From contig NZ_MQMF01000001.1 of NCBI RefSeq assembly GCF_001999465.1, positions 992,001 through 1,056,000 on the forward strand: a stretch of DNA of 64,000 bases. The letters are read 5' to 3'. This document shows positions 53,531-62,365 of this stretch, piece after piece. Position 1 is the first letter of the stretch; every line of letters starts with the position of its first letter. This DNA is from Fictibacillus arsenicus. Its GTDB lineage: Bacteria > Bacillota > Bacilli > Bacillales > Fictibacillaceae. The translations under genes were made by a program, and so were the position numbers. The notes below the pieces were generated by a model that worked only from the letters and a program-made list of their open reading frames with translations, did no database searches and was not told the DNA's origin.

Positions 53531-54229
53531 TTAATTGATTAATTTCACATGAAGCATGCTATGATCGGAAACTTTGGCTTCTCTTTCTTGGTGTGAGTAG
53601 TAACAATTTTGGACATAGTTCTTAAACTTCTCTGGTACAAAACAATGATCGATTCGAAATCCATTTTTCATGTTGCTGTACCATGTATACTCTTTGTGCG
53701 CTGGATAACTGGTTCTCCAGGCATCTATATACCCTGACTGAATTAATGATTGGAGATGTTTCGTATGGGTAAAAGGAGTAAATTCTGAATCCTCAGGTAG
53801 ACCTGTATTATAGTCTCCGATGATGATGAGTTTTTCATCTTGTTTATCTGCGGCAAATCGATTAAGCGCTTGCCAAAAAGGAGTTTGACTTTTCTTTAAC
53901 GGGATATGAACACCGAGTATATTCCAGCCTTCTACATGAACATATAGCCATCGCGAGCTGTCTTCTGCAGGACCATCAGGAGTTTGGAGTAATGAAATGG
54001 GATGCTTTGAAAAAAGAATTAATCCATAGGTTTTATCATTTGGAGAGGATGTTGCCGAATGTAAGTATCCCTGCTGAAAAAGTTTCTCTTTTAACCAATG
54101 ACCTTTTTCCCCTTCTGTATACTCGGATAAGACACAAACATCCGGATTATGGTTAAGAATAGAAGAAAGAATTTTGGGCAGCCGCTGCTTGCTGCCTCCT
54201 TGACGAATATTCCATGAAGAAATTTTCAT
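53531..54229 (-). CDS. Endonuclease/exonuclease/phosphatase-family hydrolase
   Basis: 232-residue EEP-fold protein: Asn in SSWNIRQGG, metal-binding Glu in LSEYTEGE, IIGDYNTG and C-terminal SDHSML with the catalytic His. Family members cut nucleic acid or phosphodiesters; no signal peptide. The target is undetermined. GAAG-type site before ATG 54229. The region 54230-54718 downstream of the start has only short uninformative frames. Confidence 0.82.
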   Translation of the reverse strand: MKISSWNIRQGGSKQRLPKILSSILNHNPDVCVLSEYTEGEKGHWLKEKLFQQGYLHSATSSPNDKTYGLILFSKHPISLLQTPDGPAEDSSRWLYVHVEGWNILGVHIPLKKSQTPFWQALNRFAADKQDEKLIIIGDYNTGLPEDSEFTPFTHTKHLQSLIQSGYIDAWRTSYPAHKEYTWYSNMKNGFRIDHCFVPEKFKNYVQNCYYSHQEREAKVSDHSMLHVKLIN

Positions 54230-54718
54230 GATAAATTATCCCCCTTTATGACTAATTAAAGCTAGCATGTGTTCAATAAAAAGCATGCAATCCCAGCAAG
54301 CTATGGTATTTTCGATATATTCAACTTTTTAGAATCAGGCAGTGTATCTCTACTCAATGTAACAATTAAAAATGAATAAAGATCAAAATGGGTGAAAAAA
54401 ATAAATTCGCATCTGAAAATGGAGTGCGTTTCTTAAATGTAAAGATCCAGACCATAAAGTAAAAGATCCAGCTTGTACTACTTATTGTCACATTGTCACT
54501 TGATGAATCGACTGTTAGAATTTCCGCTTTTGAATTAGCTATATCCTCAATGGTGGATTGTTCATTAGCTTCGGAGATGAAAACTTCGGTGGTTTCTTCT
54601 TCTTGGCTTTATTCGTTCCTTGGCGATTCCTGTTCAGTACATTGTAAAAGGATGTGCGGTAACCATTGTCGTCATAACGACCTCCAACAACAAGAGAACT
54701 TTTCTATATTTTACCATA

Positions 54719-55100
54719 TTAATCCATAAATTGAATTAAATAAACTCTTTCTAAAGTAACCCCTGGCCAGTCTGATCTCATTCCTTCTACAGGAAGAACC
54801 GTTCCACCCAGGGACCATGCACCGATAAAACCAGCATCACCTTGTATTATATTCTTCAAGAACTTGCCGTTCTTTAATACACCGCGCGCAACCGCCAGCT
54901 CAAACAACAGACCTTTCTTCTTTTGCTCTGCAAGCGATAGATTTATAACTACTTTCATAACAGTCACAAAGGTAATCCTTTTCTCCGCAGCGCAGCAAAC
55001 ACTCTCTCTTTCGACTCCTTGACCGATGCATTAGGCAAACCGACCACAACAACCATTCCATTCCTTCGACGACCTGCACTTCTACATATCTAAGAGAGCT
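54719..55100 (-). pseudogene. Decayed comM/yifB (Mg-chelatase-like AAA protein) N-terminal fragment
   Basis: On the minus strand three frames together spell a ComM N-terminal domain: YVEVQV near 55083, VVVVGLPNASVKESKERVFAALRRKGLPL (about 54978-55064), then KVVINLSLAEQKKKGLLFELAVARGVLK and GFIGAWSLGGTVLPVEGM (54790-54960). Frameshifts separate them and the ATPase domain is gone; the last frame stops at 54719. ComM is a helicase involved in transformation. No mobile element flanks it now. Confidence 0.75.
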
Positions 55101-55397
55101 TTTTGAGAGAGGATCATCCGTTTTTTCTATAAGAGAATGAAACGTTGAAAATAAACAGTATTATATTTTTTTGAATTTATTAGAGGTTAATAGTTTAAAA
55201 AACTAGTTGTGGCAGTTAATAAACAGGTGGAAAATGAACGCTTCTTATATGTAAATTAGCATGATTTTCTAAATGTACAAATTTTGATAATCAAAGATAT
55301 TTATAAAAGAGGAATGTCTATTTCATCAATTGCTTGAAAACTACGACAGCACCTTTCCTTCATCGTCATACTATTTATTGATAAAGAAAGGAAGAAA

Positions 55398-55472
55398 ATG
55401 AAACATCATAAATACAAAGTAATAGAAGTGTTAAAGCAGCTTAAGCATCCAACCAGTTATATCGATGCTTAA
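55398..55472 (+). CDS. Possible 24-residue peptide
   Basis: ATG at 55398 after AAAGGAAG gives MKHHKYKVIEVLKQLKHPTS and four more residues. It is basic and could be helical. The 3' end overlaps the end of a minus-strand frame by 32 bp. Nothing else supports it. The 300 bp before it (55100-55397) shows no gene. Confidence 0.25.
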   Translation: MKHHKYKVIEVLKQLKHPTSYIDA

Positions 55473-55662
55473 TATGTTTCTCATAATGTTCCCTCCTCTT
55501 TGCCGCACCCAGCATTACCGTCAGTGTTCCGTAAAAATACTGTATAAAGCTAGTTTTTATTTTTCTTTGTTTATAATTAAAAACAGTTGTTTTAAATGCC
55601 TCTATAACAGTAGATGTTATATATTCAAGAGGTGTATCAAACTCCATTTTATTATAAACCAT
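55441..55662 (-). CDS. Hypothetical protein, 73 residues
   Basis: Starts MVYNKMEFDTPLEYITSTVIEAF and ends in a basic KRREHYEKHIKHRYNWLDA segment; no membrane helix or known motif. The ribosome site before ATG 55662 is poor. Lies 85 bp downstream of the HTH gene on the same strand and could be co-transcribed. Confidence 0.4.
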   Translation of the reverse strand: MVYNKMEFDTPLEYITSTVIEAFKTTVFNYKQRKIKTSFIQYFYGTLTVMLGAAKRREHYEKHIKHRYNWLDA

Positions 55663-55747
55663 GTTGCTTTTTGCCAGAAGGTGTAGATTTCTATTGCGCG
55701 ATCAAAGAAAGGTTTTACTGTCTGAATAAACATTTTTGGTACGGTAT

Positions 55748-56302
55748 CTAGGTATAGTCGAGCTCTTTTAAAGCGGGCTCATTTTTAGCCTGTTGTGTAG
55801 AGACTTCTTTTCCCTGACGTATGTTTAGATCTTTATATTTAAAATTTATATAGAGATTCTCAGATTCCTTAACTATTTTACTGTCATCCCCCTTACTCTC
55901 ACATGGATTCTCTTGTTTGTCTCGATGTGTCATTTGCATATCAATGGGTACATCAAATGGTTGAAAAACAAAAATATTATGGCTGAATCCACCACTCGAC
56001 CTATATGTTTTGTGCGTCTTCAAAATCCCCTTATTTTTTGCTTTTCTAAGCATTCTTACGAAGGTTGCACGTGATATTCCTCCCTGCTTGGAAGAACAAG
56101 CAGATACAAGTGTCGCAATCTTGGCGTTCGCTACTCCCGGGACAACCACACTGTACTGACTCAAAACTTCAAATGCAATAAATTCTGAATGGGTAAACAA
56201 ATCAGGATGATACTGCAGAAACCTCTCTTTATGATCGTTAAACTCCTCTACCGTTTTAAACTTGCTAAAATGCTTGAATTGATAAATGTTCCCTGCTCTC
56301 AA
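55748..56302 (-). CDS. Winged-helix DNA-binding protein, plasmid-replication-initiator-like
   Basis: 184 residues; residues about 35-110 form a helix-turn-helix block (HSEFIAFEVLSQYSVV, GGISRATFVRMLRKAKNKGILKTH), followed by a hydrophilic tail. Similar proteins occur on Bacillus chromosomes and plasmids, annotated as HTH or replication-type proteins. TTG at 56302 is chosen because AGGGGGAAG precedes it; the longer frame to ATG 56365 has no site. Confidence 0.65.
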   Translation of the reverse strand: MRAGNIYQFKHFSKFKTVEEFNDHKERFLQYHPDLFTHSEFIAFEVLSQYSVVVPGVANAKIATLVSACSSKQGGISRATFVRMLRKAKNKGILKTHKTYRSSGGFSHNIFVFQPFDVPIDMQMTHRDKQENPCESKGDDSKIVKESENLYINFKYKDLNIRQGKEVSTQQAKNEPALKELDYT

Positions 56303-56401
56303 TTTTCTTCCCCCTTTAATAATTGACTCATCTATAAGTGTTTTAAAGAGAAAGAAAAGAGCCATCGATGAGAAAAATTTTTTCAGAATACACGTAATGA
56401 T

Positions 56402-56426
56402 GTTTATTCACTTGTGAGATGGGAAG
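56402..56426 (+). promoter_or_regulatory. SigB-like promoter of the SDR gene
   Basis: GTTTAT at 56402, 13-bp spacer, GGGAAG at 56421, close to the general-stress consensus GTTTAA-N13-15-GGGWAW. The transcript would begin about 30 bp before the start codon. Confidence 0.55.
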
Positions 56427-56465
56427 AAAGGAGTTATGAGAGATTAAAAAGGAGTGATGTATAAC

Positions 56466-57332
56466 ATGTCTAACCAAAGTCATCCAACAGGACAACCCGC
56501 TCAGCACCAAAATCAACAGCCTGGTGTAGAATCAGAAATGACACCAAAGCCACAATCAGAGAGCCCCTCTTACAAGGGAAGTGGAAAACTAGAAGGAAAA
56601 TCTTCACTGATCACAGGTGGTGACAGCGGTATTGGTAAAGCCGCTGCAATTGCTTTTGCTAAAGAAGGCGCAAATGTTGCCATCGTTTATTTAGAGGAAA
56701 CAGGTGATGCAGAGGAAACGAAGCAGCAGATTGAACAAGAAGGTGTAAAGTGCTTACTTATACGAGGAGATATTGGAGATGAATCCTTCTGTGAACAAGC
56801 CGTTAGTGACGTTGTCGGTTCATTCGGCGGACTCGACGTTCTTGTGAATAATGCTGCTGAGCAGCATCCGCAGCAGAACTTTGAAGATATTACTGCAGAA
56901 CAGTTAGAAAAAACGTTCCGCACGAATATTTTCTCTATGTTCCACTTAACGAAAGCTGCTCTTCCTCATTTAAAGCAAGGAAGCAGCATTATCAACACTG
57001 CATCTATTACAGCTTATCAAGGACATCCTGAACTGATTGATTATGCTTCAACAAAAGGAGCAATTGTTTCGTTCACCCGTTCGTTGTCGAATAACCTTGT
57101 TAAAAAGGGAATCCGCGTAAACGGTATTGCACCAGGTCCGATCTGGACTCCGCTTATTCCATCTACTTTTTCAGCTGATAAAGTGGAACAATTCGGTAAA
57201 GACACACCGATGGGGCGTCCGGGACAGCCTGAAGAACTCGCCCCCGCTTACGTGTATCTCGCAAGTGATGATTCTTCCTATGTTTCAGGGCAGATGATTC
57301 ATATTAATGGTGGTAAAGTTGTGAATGGATAA
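56466..57332 (+). CDS. SDR-family general-stress oxidoreductase (YhdF/YhxD-like)
   Basis: 288-residue SDR with a Pro/Gln-rich N-terminal 40 residues, then SLITGGDSGIGKAAAIAFAKEGA, NNAAEQ, catalytic YASTKGA and C-terminal SGQMIHINGGK. The extended N-terminus and motifs are typical of bacillary stress-induced glucose/ribitol dehydrogenase-like SDRs, whose substrates are unknown. ATG 56466 is taken as the start (AAAAGGAGTG 11 bases ahead); an ATG at 56457 is too close to the site. A SigB-like promoter fits this group. Confidence 0.87.
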   Translation: MSNQSHPTGQPAQHQNQQPGVESEMTPKPQSESPSYKGSGKLEGKSSLITGGDSGIGKAAAIAFAKEGANVAIVYLEETGDAEETKQQIEQEGVKCLLIRGDIGDESFCEQAVSDVVGSFGGLDVLVNNAAEQHPQQNFEDITAEQLEKTFRTNIFSMFHLTKAALPHLKQGSSIINTASITAYQGHPELIDYASTKGAIVSFTRSLSNNLVKKGIRVNGIAPGPIWTPLIPSTFSADKVEQFGKDTPMGRPGQPEELAPAYVYLASDDSSYVSGQMIHINGGKVVNG

Positions 57333-57337
57333 TGCAA

Positions 57338-57375
57338 AAGACCGGAGCCAAATAATTTAGCTTCGGTCCTTTTTA
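57338..57375 (+). terminator. Terminator after the SDR gene
   Basis: AAGACCGGAGC pairs with GCTTCGGTCCTT (one internal mismatch) followed by TTTT; it overlaps the end of the converging 77-residue gene. Confidence 0.75.
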
Positions 57376-57606
57376 TATGGATTGATCAAATTTTGATAAT
57401 AACTCTTTAAAATGATAGTTTTGAATTTTTGAAGTGCTCCATCTTTTTTCAAGATGTCCAAGTTTCTTTTTTACGTAATCAAATGGTGCAGTTCCTTGAT
57501 ATTCATTCTCCAGGTAGAGTTCACATATGTTATTTCCTTTATAAATGATCTTTAAGCGATGGCCATTCAAATAGCACAGGTATATTCCGTCACCTAATCG
57601 AATCAC
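57373..57606 (-). CDS. Hypothetical protein, 77 residues, coupled to the SinI-like gene
   Basis: GTG at 57606 follows GGGAGGTG and starts 1 base past the SinI-like stop, giving VIRLGDGIYLCYLNGHRLKI, a beta-rich N-terminus and an amphipathic C-terminus. Not recognised. An upstream ATG in the same frame at 57654 would overlap the SinI-like gene and lacks a site. Confidence 0.6.
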   Translation of the reverse strand: MIRLGDGIYLCYLNGHRLKIIYKGNNICELYLENEYQGTAPFDYVKKKLGHLEKRWSTSKIQNYHFKELLSKFDQSI

Positions 57607-57607
57607 G

Positions 57608-57739
57608 CTACACCTCCCAATCCACTTTTTCTGCAGCAAAGAATATGCGGACATCTTCCATACTCAATCCCTGTTCTTTTGCTTCCTGAATAAGTCTAAC
57701 CCACTCTTCATCGACTTTTTCAATTGTTTTCGAATCCAC
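57608..57739 (-). CDS. SinI-like antirepressor, 43 residues
   Basis: GTG at 57739 after a GGGGG site encodes VDSKTIEKVDEEWVRLIQEA then KEQGLSMEDVRIFFAAEKVD. The pattern EEWVxLIxEAKxxGLSxEDVRxFF matches the SinI dimerisation helix pair, which in B. subtilis binds SinR and releases biofilm genes. Too short for ordinary gene calling. SinR itself lies 5.4 kb away at 63173 on the same strand; no SinR adjoins it here. Confidence 0.75.
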   Translation of the reverse strand: MDSKTIEKVDEEWVRLIQEAKEQGLSMEDVRIFFAAEKVDWEV

Positions 57740-57867
57740 AGTTACCCCCAGAACTTTTTATTTCTTATGTTATGCAAGAACAAATAAAAATTATTACCGA
57801 TTGTTCAATATATAGAACGGTCAATTTATAAAAAAAGACACTGTTTTATTAATTATCACAAGTCTAC

Positions 57868-58953
57868 TTACCAAACTTTCCACATATTTAATAATCTCTC
57901 TTTATAAAGAACGAAATAATTCACGATTAGTAATCTTTTATGTCTGTTTCCAAGCTGTGTTATGATTTCATTTCGAGAAGGAAAGATCCAAATTACAAGT
58001 TCTCTTAAACGATGAGCAAAAGAATCATAACTAAGAAACTGATAATCTAAAAAATTTAAATATTTATGAATGGCTTTCTTCTTAGGATGATTGCCCCTAC
58101 CCTTGTTTTGGGCTAAATAAGGAAAATTCTTAAACTCCGTCAAAAACGGATACTGATTATATACGAGTGAGATCGTCCTAACTAATCTTCTCTTAGTTTG
58201 ATGATATTCAGCCTCATTTATTAACCTTGTAAAATTCAAACTTAATGCAATCCTGTAAATCATCTGAATAATATCTAAATAATATTTCAGTGAATCCAAG
58301 TTATGTCTCCAGCCATGAAGGCAAATCATATAAAACGCATGATAATCTGAGAGTTCTTTTACATATTGATAAGTAGATTGAAAGCGTGTAGAATCACTCC
58401 AAAAAGCTTCAATATCCAGATTCGACGTATTCTCTTTTACCAAATCCCAATGTAATTCAACTGCCAATGGACAAGGTGAATTGGTAATTTCTTTATAAAA
58501 ACCACAATGAAAATGTAATTCTATTTCTTCTTTTTCAGTATGAAATCCTAACTGTTTTATACATTCAGCTGCTTTGTTTACGTCTTTTTTCTTAACAAGT
58601 AAATCAATATCAGATGAATATCGAGAACCTAAGTCACCAAAATACTTTTCAGTAAATAGAGGACCTTTTAATGGAATTACTTCTATACGTTGTTTTTCGA
58701 ATTCATTCAGGATTAGCATGGTTTGGTTTTTAATAAAAATGTTCTTGTAGAGTGTATCAGTATATATTTCTTGTAACTTATTTTGAAAAAAGTCTGGAGT
58801 TTGGTGGAGTTTGTTCTGTCTCTTTAATAGAGAGTAGGTAGTAGCACCAACTGATAGAAAGTCTTTGTCATTTAAGCAATCTTTAAATCGTTCTATTTCA
58901 TTAGGAAGTTTTACTTTTTCATTAAACAATGTTTGGATGACCGTTTCTATCAA
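57868..58953 (-). CDS. Nucleotidyltransferase (NTP_transf_5 family), RiPP-cluster type
   Basis: 361-residue protein with the nucleotidyltransferase core YFGDLGSRYSSDIDLLVKKKDV (G-S and D-x-D near residues 113-125) and a long alpha-helical C-terminal part rich in aromatic residues. Relatives sit in lasso-peptide clusters, where the pseudomycoidin homologue attaches hexoses to a phosphorylated C-terminal serine. Here it is the last gene of the cluster, 26 bp after the ABC gene. TTG at 58953 is chosen (AAAGGGGG 8 bases upstream). Confidence 0.8.
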   Translation of the reverse strand: MIETVIQTLFNEKVKLPNEIERFKDCLNDKDFLSVGATTYSLLKRQNKLHQTPDFFQNKLQEIYTDTLYKNIFIKNQTMLILNEFEKQRIEVIPLKGPLFTEKYFGDLGSRYSSDIDLLVKKKDVNKAAECIKQLGFHTEKEEIELHFHCGFYKEITNSPCPLAVELHWDLVKENTSNLDIEAFWSDSTRFQSTYQYVKELSDYHAFYMICLHGWRHNLDSLKYYLDIIQMIYRIALSLNFTRLINEAEYHQTKRRLVRTISLVYNQYPFLTEFKNFPYLAQNKGRGNHPKKKAIHKYLNFLDYQFLSYDSFAHRLRELVIWIFPSRNEIITQLGNRHKRLLIVNYFVLYKERLLNMWKVW

Positions 58954-58979
58954 GATAAATGCCCCCTTTCTTATATCGT

Positions 58980-60779
58980 TCAAGAGTACATTTTTAAACG
59001 GTTGTTTAAAGGAAGACCCTGTAAAGTTCTATATAGTCCGTTTACGTTTATTAGTTCCTGATGTGTTCCTGTTTGTACAATTTCTCCTTCATCCATCACC
59101 ATGATGACATCTGCATGCTGAATGGTTGATAGTCGATGAGCTATAACAATCGTCGTTCGATTCTTCATTAAATTATTTAATGCTTTTTGAACACGATGTT
59201 CCGTTTCATTATCTAAAGCTGAAGTTGCTTCATCTAACAAAAGAATTGGCGCATCCTTCAAAATGGCTCTTGCGATTGCTATTCTTTGCTTTTGACCTCC
59301 TGATAACTTAATCCCTCGCTCACCAATCTCAGTATTATATCCTTCAGGGAGCGAACAGATGAACTCATGAATATAAGCTGATTCTGCTGCACTCATCATT
59401 TTTTCTTCTGTTACTCCAGGACTAGCAAATAATAAATTTTCACGGATGGTTCCTGCAAACAAATAGGTTTCCTGAGGTACAAAAGCGATTGCACTTCTAA
59501 GTTCTGAAATACTAAGTCGGGTTGTGGGTATTCCGTTCAGTAAAATTTGACCGGACCGTGGCTGATAAAATCCTTGAAGAAGGTTAAATAATGTACTCTT
59601 TCCTGCTCCACTTGGACCGACCAGAGCCACCACTTTGTTTTCAGGAATTTCAATTGAAAGGTCTTTAAAAACACTATTATTTTTTTCATAACCAAAGGTC
59701 ACGTTTTCAAACTCAATACCCACACTTCTTCTAACCAATGGGGTATACACCGGAAGATTTAATGATTCAGACTTTTGCTCCAGTATGTTAAAAATCCTTT
59801 CCAATGCAGATACAGAATGCTGAAACCCTGCCCATTTAGATGCAAGATCAGTTAGCGGATAAACGAGATGATGCACCAAGTTGATAAAAGTAAGCAATGC
59901 GCCTATGGTCAAAATTTTCACAGACACAAAGTAAGCCCCTAAAGAAATACTAATAAGATAAGATAATGAACTAATCAATTCCCCTCCAGCACTAAACCAC
60001 CCCTGCAGCTTTGCATTTTGCAATTCCAACTGATACAGCTGTTCATTCTTTGTGGCATGTTTTTTATAAAATCCTTTTTCCATAAGAAAAGAACGAATCA
60101 CTGGTAACCCTTGAAAAATTTCATTTAATACGGTATTAATCTGCCCATATAAATCGTGAATTTGCCTGCTATTCCGTCTTAATAAAAATCCAAAACCAAT
60201 ACTAGAAGCCACAGCAATTGGCGCAATAATCATACTTAACAAACAAAGCATCCAATTAATTTGGAACAAATAAATAAATACCGCAACATAAATAAAGGGA
60301 AGTCTGATGAAATTGATTAAACTACTTCCTATTACGCCATCAACACTATGTATATCATTTGTAAAATGTGATAAAAGTTCGCCTGAATGTACCTTAGAAG
60401 TAGAACTTGCAGGCAGACGTAAAATATGATGAAGAAGATTATCTTTCAGATCTTTTTTTACAGCGTTCGTCGCCACCGTGTCATAATAAATGCTAACAAA
60501 ACCGGAACCAATACTTAGTCCAGTCAGAATTATACCTATTAGGATTAGATCTTTTATTCGTTCGAGATCTGAATGGATAGCCGCATCTGTAATATTTCCA
60601 AAAAACCATGCAAACGAAAGAATTAATGCAATATCAACTCCAAGCAAAGAAAATAGAATGATATAAGCTTTCCAATACTTTCTGATAAAGGGTGCTAGCA
60701 GCCTAAAGGTTTTCCTAACATCCCTCATGGAAAGGTATGGTCTTATTGTAATTAATATTAATCTCATTTTTAAGATCAT
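58980..60779 (-). CDS. ABC transporter, fused membrane and ATPase domains (peptide exporter type)
   Basis: 599 residues: six-helix membrane domain (about 40-340) and C-terminal ATPase with Walker A VGPSGAGKST, signature LSGGQKQRIAIARA and Walker B ILLLDEATSALD. No N-terminal C39 peptidase domain, so it exports but does not cleave. It resembles McjD/LanT-like exporters of RiPP clusters and should export the mature product and perhaps give immunity. GGAG lies 8 bases before ATG 60779; 20 bp after the peptidase gene. Confidence 0.9.
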   Translation of the reverse strand: MILKMRLILITIRPYLSMRDVRKTFRLLAPFIRKYWKAYIILFSLLGVDIALILSFAWFFGNITDAAIHSDLERIKDLILIGIILTGLSIGSGFVSIYYDTVATNAVKKDLKDNLLHHILRLPASSTSKVHSGELLSHFTNDIHSVDGVIGSSLINFIRLPFIYVAVFIYLFQINWMLCLLSMIIAPIAVASSIGFGFLLRRNSRQIHDLYGQINTVLNEIFQGLPVIRSFLMEKGFYKKHATKNEQLYQLELQNAKLQGWFSAGGELISSLSYLISISLGAYFVSVKILTIGALLTFINLVHHLVYPLTDLASKWAGFQHSVSALERIFNILEQKSESLNLPVYTPLVRRSVGIEFENVTFGYEKNNSVFKDLSIEIPENKVVALVGPSGAGKSTLFNLLQGFYQPRSGQILLNGIPTTRLSISELRSAIAFVPQETYLFAGTIRENLLFASPGVTEEKMMSAAESAYIHEFICSLPEGYNTEIGERGIKLSGGQKQRIAIARAILKDAPILLLDEATSALDNETEHRVQKALNNLMKNRTTIVIAHRLSTIQHADVIMVMDEGEIVQTGTHQELINVNGLYRTLQGLPLNNRLKMYS

Positions 60780-60799
60780 ACACTCAGCTCCACGTTCAG

Positions 60800-61255
60800 T
60801 TAGTATTGGAAATCTCCCTTCCTGTAAATAAACTTACGCAACAGTTTGGACATCATTGGAAGGTTAATGATCAACAAACTCCAAAGGTTATTCCTTATAT
60901 TCTTCAGATCCACCTTTTTCTTTTTTCTTTCAATTGCAGTCATCTTTCCTAAGATTTGTTCTTGTGTAATCGGTTCATCGAAAAGAAGATTTGTATCTCC
61001 TTTAAAAAGATAATAGGTTTGATTATCTTTATGTATTCTTTTCATAAATCTGTGTGCTATTAATCGGTTCGTACCCACTGTAAATAAAACAATATCCCCT
61101 CTTTTATAGGTTTTCGGATCACAAGCATCAAAATGACAGATGTCTCCTTGTCTAATGAATGGAAACATACTCTTACCATGAGCTGGAAGTAAAATACTTC
61201 CCTTTTTTTTCACAACACGTCGTACTAAATCTACGGTTACTTGGTTAACTTGCAT
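60800..61255 (-). CDS. S24/S26-type signal peptidase-like protease
   Basis: 151 residues. Catalytic Ser29 in PAHGKSMFPFIRQGD, and RLIAHRF with His68 in place of the usual Lys, the Ser-His arrangement of SipW/eukaryote-type signal peptidases. Box D-like FKGDTN follows. No clear N-terminal membrane anchor. S26-type proteases recur in phosphorylated lasso clusters and are candidates for leader removal. Starts within the last codons of the PqqD gene (11-bp overlap). Confidence 0.8.
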   Translation of the reverse strand: MQVNQVTVDLVRRVVKKKGSILLPAHGKSMFPFIRQGDICHFDACDPKTYKRGDIVLFTVGTNRLIAHRFMKRIHKDNQTYYLFKGDTNLLFDEPITQEQILGKMTAIERKKKKVDLKNIRNNLWSLLIINLPMMSKLLRKFIYRKGDFQY

Positions 61256-61520
61256 GCTCTAACAACCCGTAGCTAATTAAATCTGATAAGAAATTTTCAA
61301 CATCTTGCTGGACTGTCTCAATTGAACTCTTGGCATTATATTTATCTGTTACAGCCTGGACTAACATATCTAATGATCTTGGTTGTGTAAGTAATGACCA
61401 GCAAAATCCACCCACTTCGTTTAATTTAGTAATTGTATAAAGATGAGTATCGAGTATGACCCATTCATCTTCCAGTTGAGTCGCTTCACATTGATCCCGC
61501 TGCACATATTTTACATTCAC
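61245..61520 (-). CDS. PqqD-family RiPP recognition protein
   Basis: 91-residue PqqD-like winged helix: DEWVILDTHLYTITKLNEVGGFCWSLL and VEQ-type C-terminal helix (VQQDVENFLSDLISYGLLE). Equivalent to lasso protein B1, which holds the leader peptide by its YxxP motif. GTG at 61520 overlaps the kinase stop (GTGA) and has GGGAG 8 bases ahead; a TTG at 61535 is less likely. Its presence next to a YxxP-containing peptide strongly suggests a RiPP pathway. Confidence 0.85.
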   Translation of the reverse strand: MNVKYVQRDQCEATQLEDEWVILDTHLYTITKLNEVGGFCWSLLTQPRSLDMLVQAVTDKYNAKSSIETVQQDVENFLSDLISYGLLEHAS

Positions 61521-62302
61521 GATATCAGCTCCCAAAACCTATTGTTTTTTTCAAAATGCAGCTTATAGATCGGTACCTGTTTCACCAGAAGATTTAAAAG
61601 TTGAATGATTCGCGCGGTTTCTTCTGAGTGATATGGCCAATAGAAAACTTTATCAATTAACTGAATAAGGGAATCTGCTTTGTTAATCAAAACCCTCTCA
61701 TTTTGCAATGCCTGGTTTAAGAATTGAATGCTCTTTAATGGATAAGCATATTGTAGATGCAGAGGTTTAAGCTCACTTCTAAATGGCGAGTCGTAAACGA
61801 TTACCGCATCTTCCGTAATTTTTATAATAGAAGCCTCGTCAGAAAGTAGTTTACGTGGTTCTGAGAGTCTTGCAATCGTTGATTTCCCAGCTCCCGATTG
61901 TCCAGCAAAAAGATGTGCAACTCGAAGTTCAACCGCACATGAAGAATGTATCAACAACCCCCAATTGTGATGAACCAGAAAAGCACTAAATAAGTTCATT
62001 AGCGCATGTTTTAAAGCTAGCTCGTTATGTACAGAGATCACGGCATGCTGAAAAAGATTATTAACTTCAATTAGATAGTCCGCTCTCTTGTAAAATATTT
62101 TGCAATCAACTGATTTAGTAGAAACATCATAGTTAACGAACGGTACACCATAGTTATTCTTTATTACAATTGTAATATCAGGCTTTTGAACTTGTGCTTT
62201 TGTAAGAGTAATAAAATGTGTACAAAGAAACTCTTTGAACACGTTTGTTGTACATTGTATTTCGAATATGAAATCTCCTATTTTTGTAGGAAAATTTAGC
62301 AT
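61517..62302 (-). CDS. HPr kinase-like protein of RiPP cluster (PadeK-type)
   Basis: 261 residues. P-loop GQSGAGKST at 134-142, LIHSSCAVEL before it and a divergent C-terminal half ending VPIYKLHFEKNNRFWEL, as in the HprK-like proteins of paeninodin-type lasso clusters, where PadeK phosphorylates the precursor's C-terminal Ser. The HPr-binding regions are absent, so regulation of carbon catabolism is unlikely. ATG 62302 follows AGGAGGG by 10 bases; earlier in-frame codons overlap the hairpin. Confidence 0.8.
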   Translation of the reverse strand: MLNFPTKIGDFIFEIQCTTNVFKEFLCTHFITLTKAQVQKPDITIVIKNNYGVPFVNYDVSTKSVDCKIFYKRADYLIEVNNLFQHAVISVHNELALKHALMNLFSAFLVHHNWGLLIHSSCAVELRVAHLFAGQSGAGKSTIARLSEPRKLLSDEASIIKITEDAVIVYDSPFRSELKPLHLQYAYPLKSIQFLNQALQNERVLINKADSLIQLIDKVFYWPYHSEETARIIQLLNLLVKQVPIYKLHFEKNNRFWELIS

Positions 62303-62330
62303 ATTAAAAATCCCTCCTAAATAATTCGGA

Positions 62331-62359
62331 AGAGCCAAAGATAGTTTATCTATGACTCT
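62331..62359 (-). promoter_or_regulatory. Hairpin between the precursor and kinase genes
   Basis: AGAGTCATAGATA/TATCTTTGGCTCT (minus strand), 12 of 13 positions paired including GU, 3-base loop. No T-run follows, so it is probably a transcript stabiliser or partial attenuator that favours the precursor message. Confidence 0.55.
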
Positions 62360-62365
62360 CACAAA

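Noticed and set aside
54493-54729. 78-residue plus-strand frame near 54.5 kb
   Set aside because: Start codon without a site, low-complexity Ser/Cys-rich translation, and no support from context; the region may hold decayed sequence.
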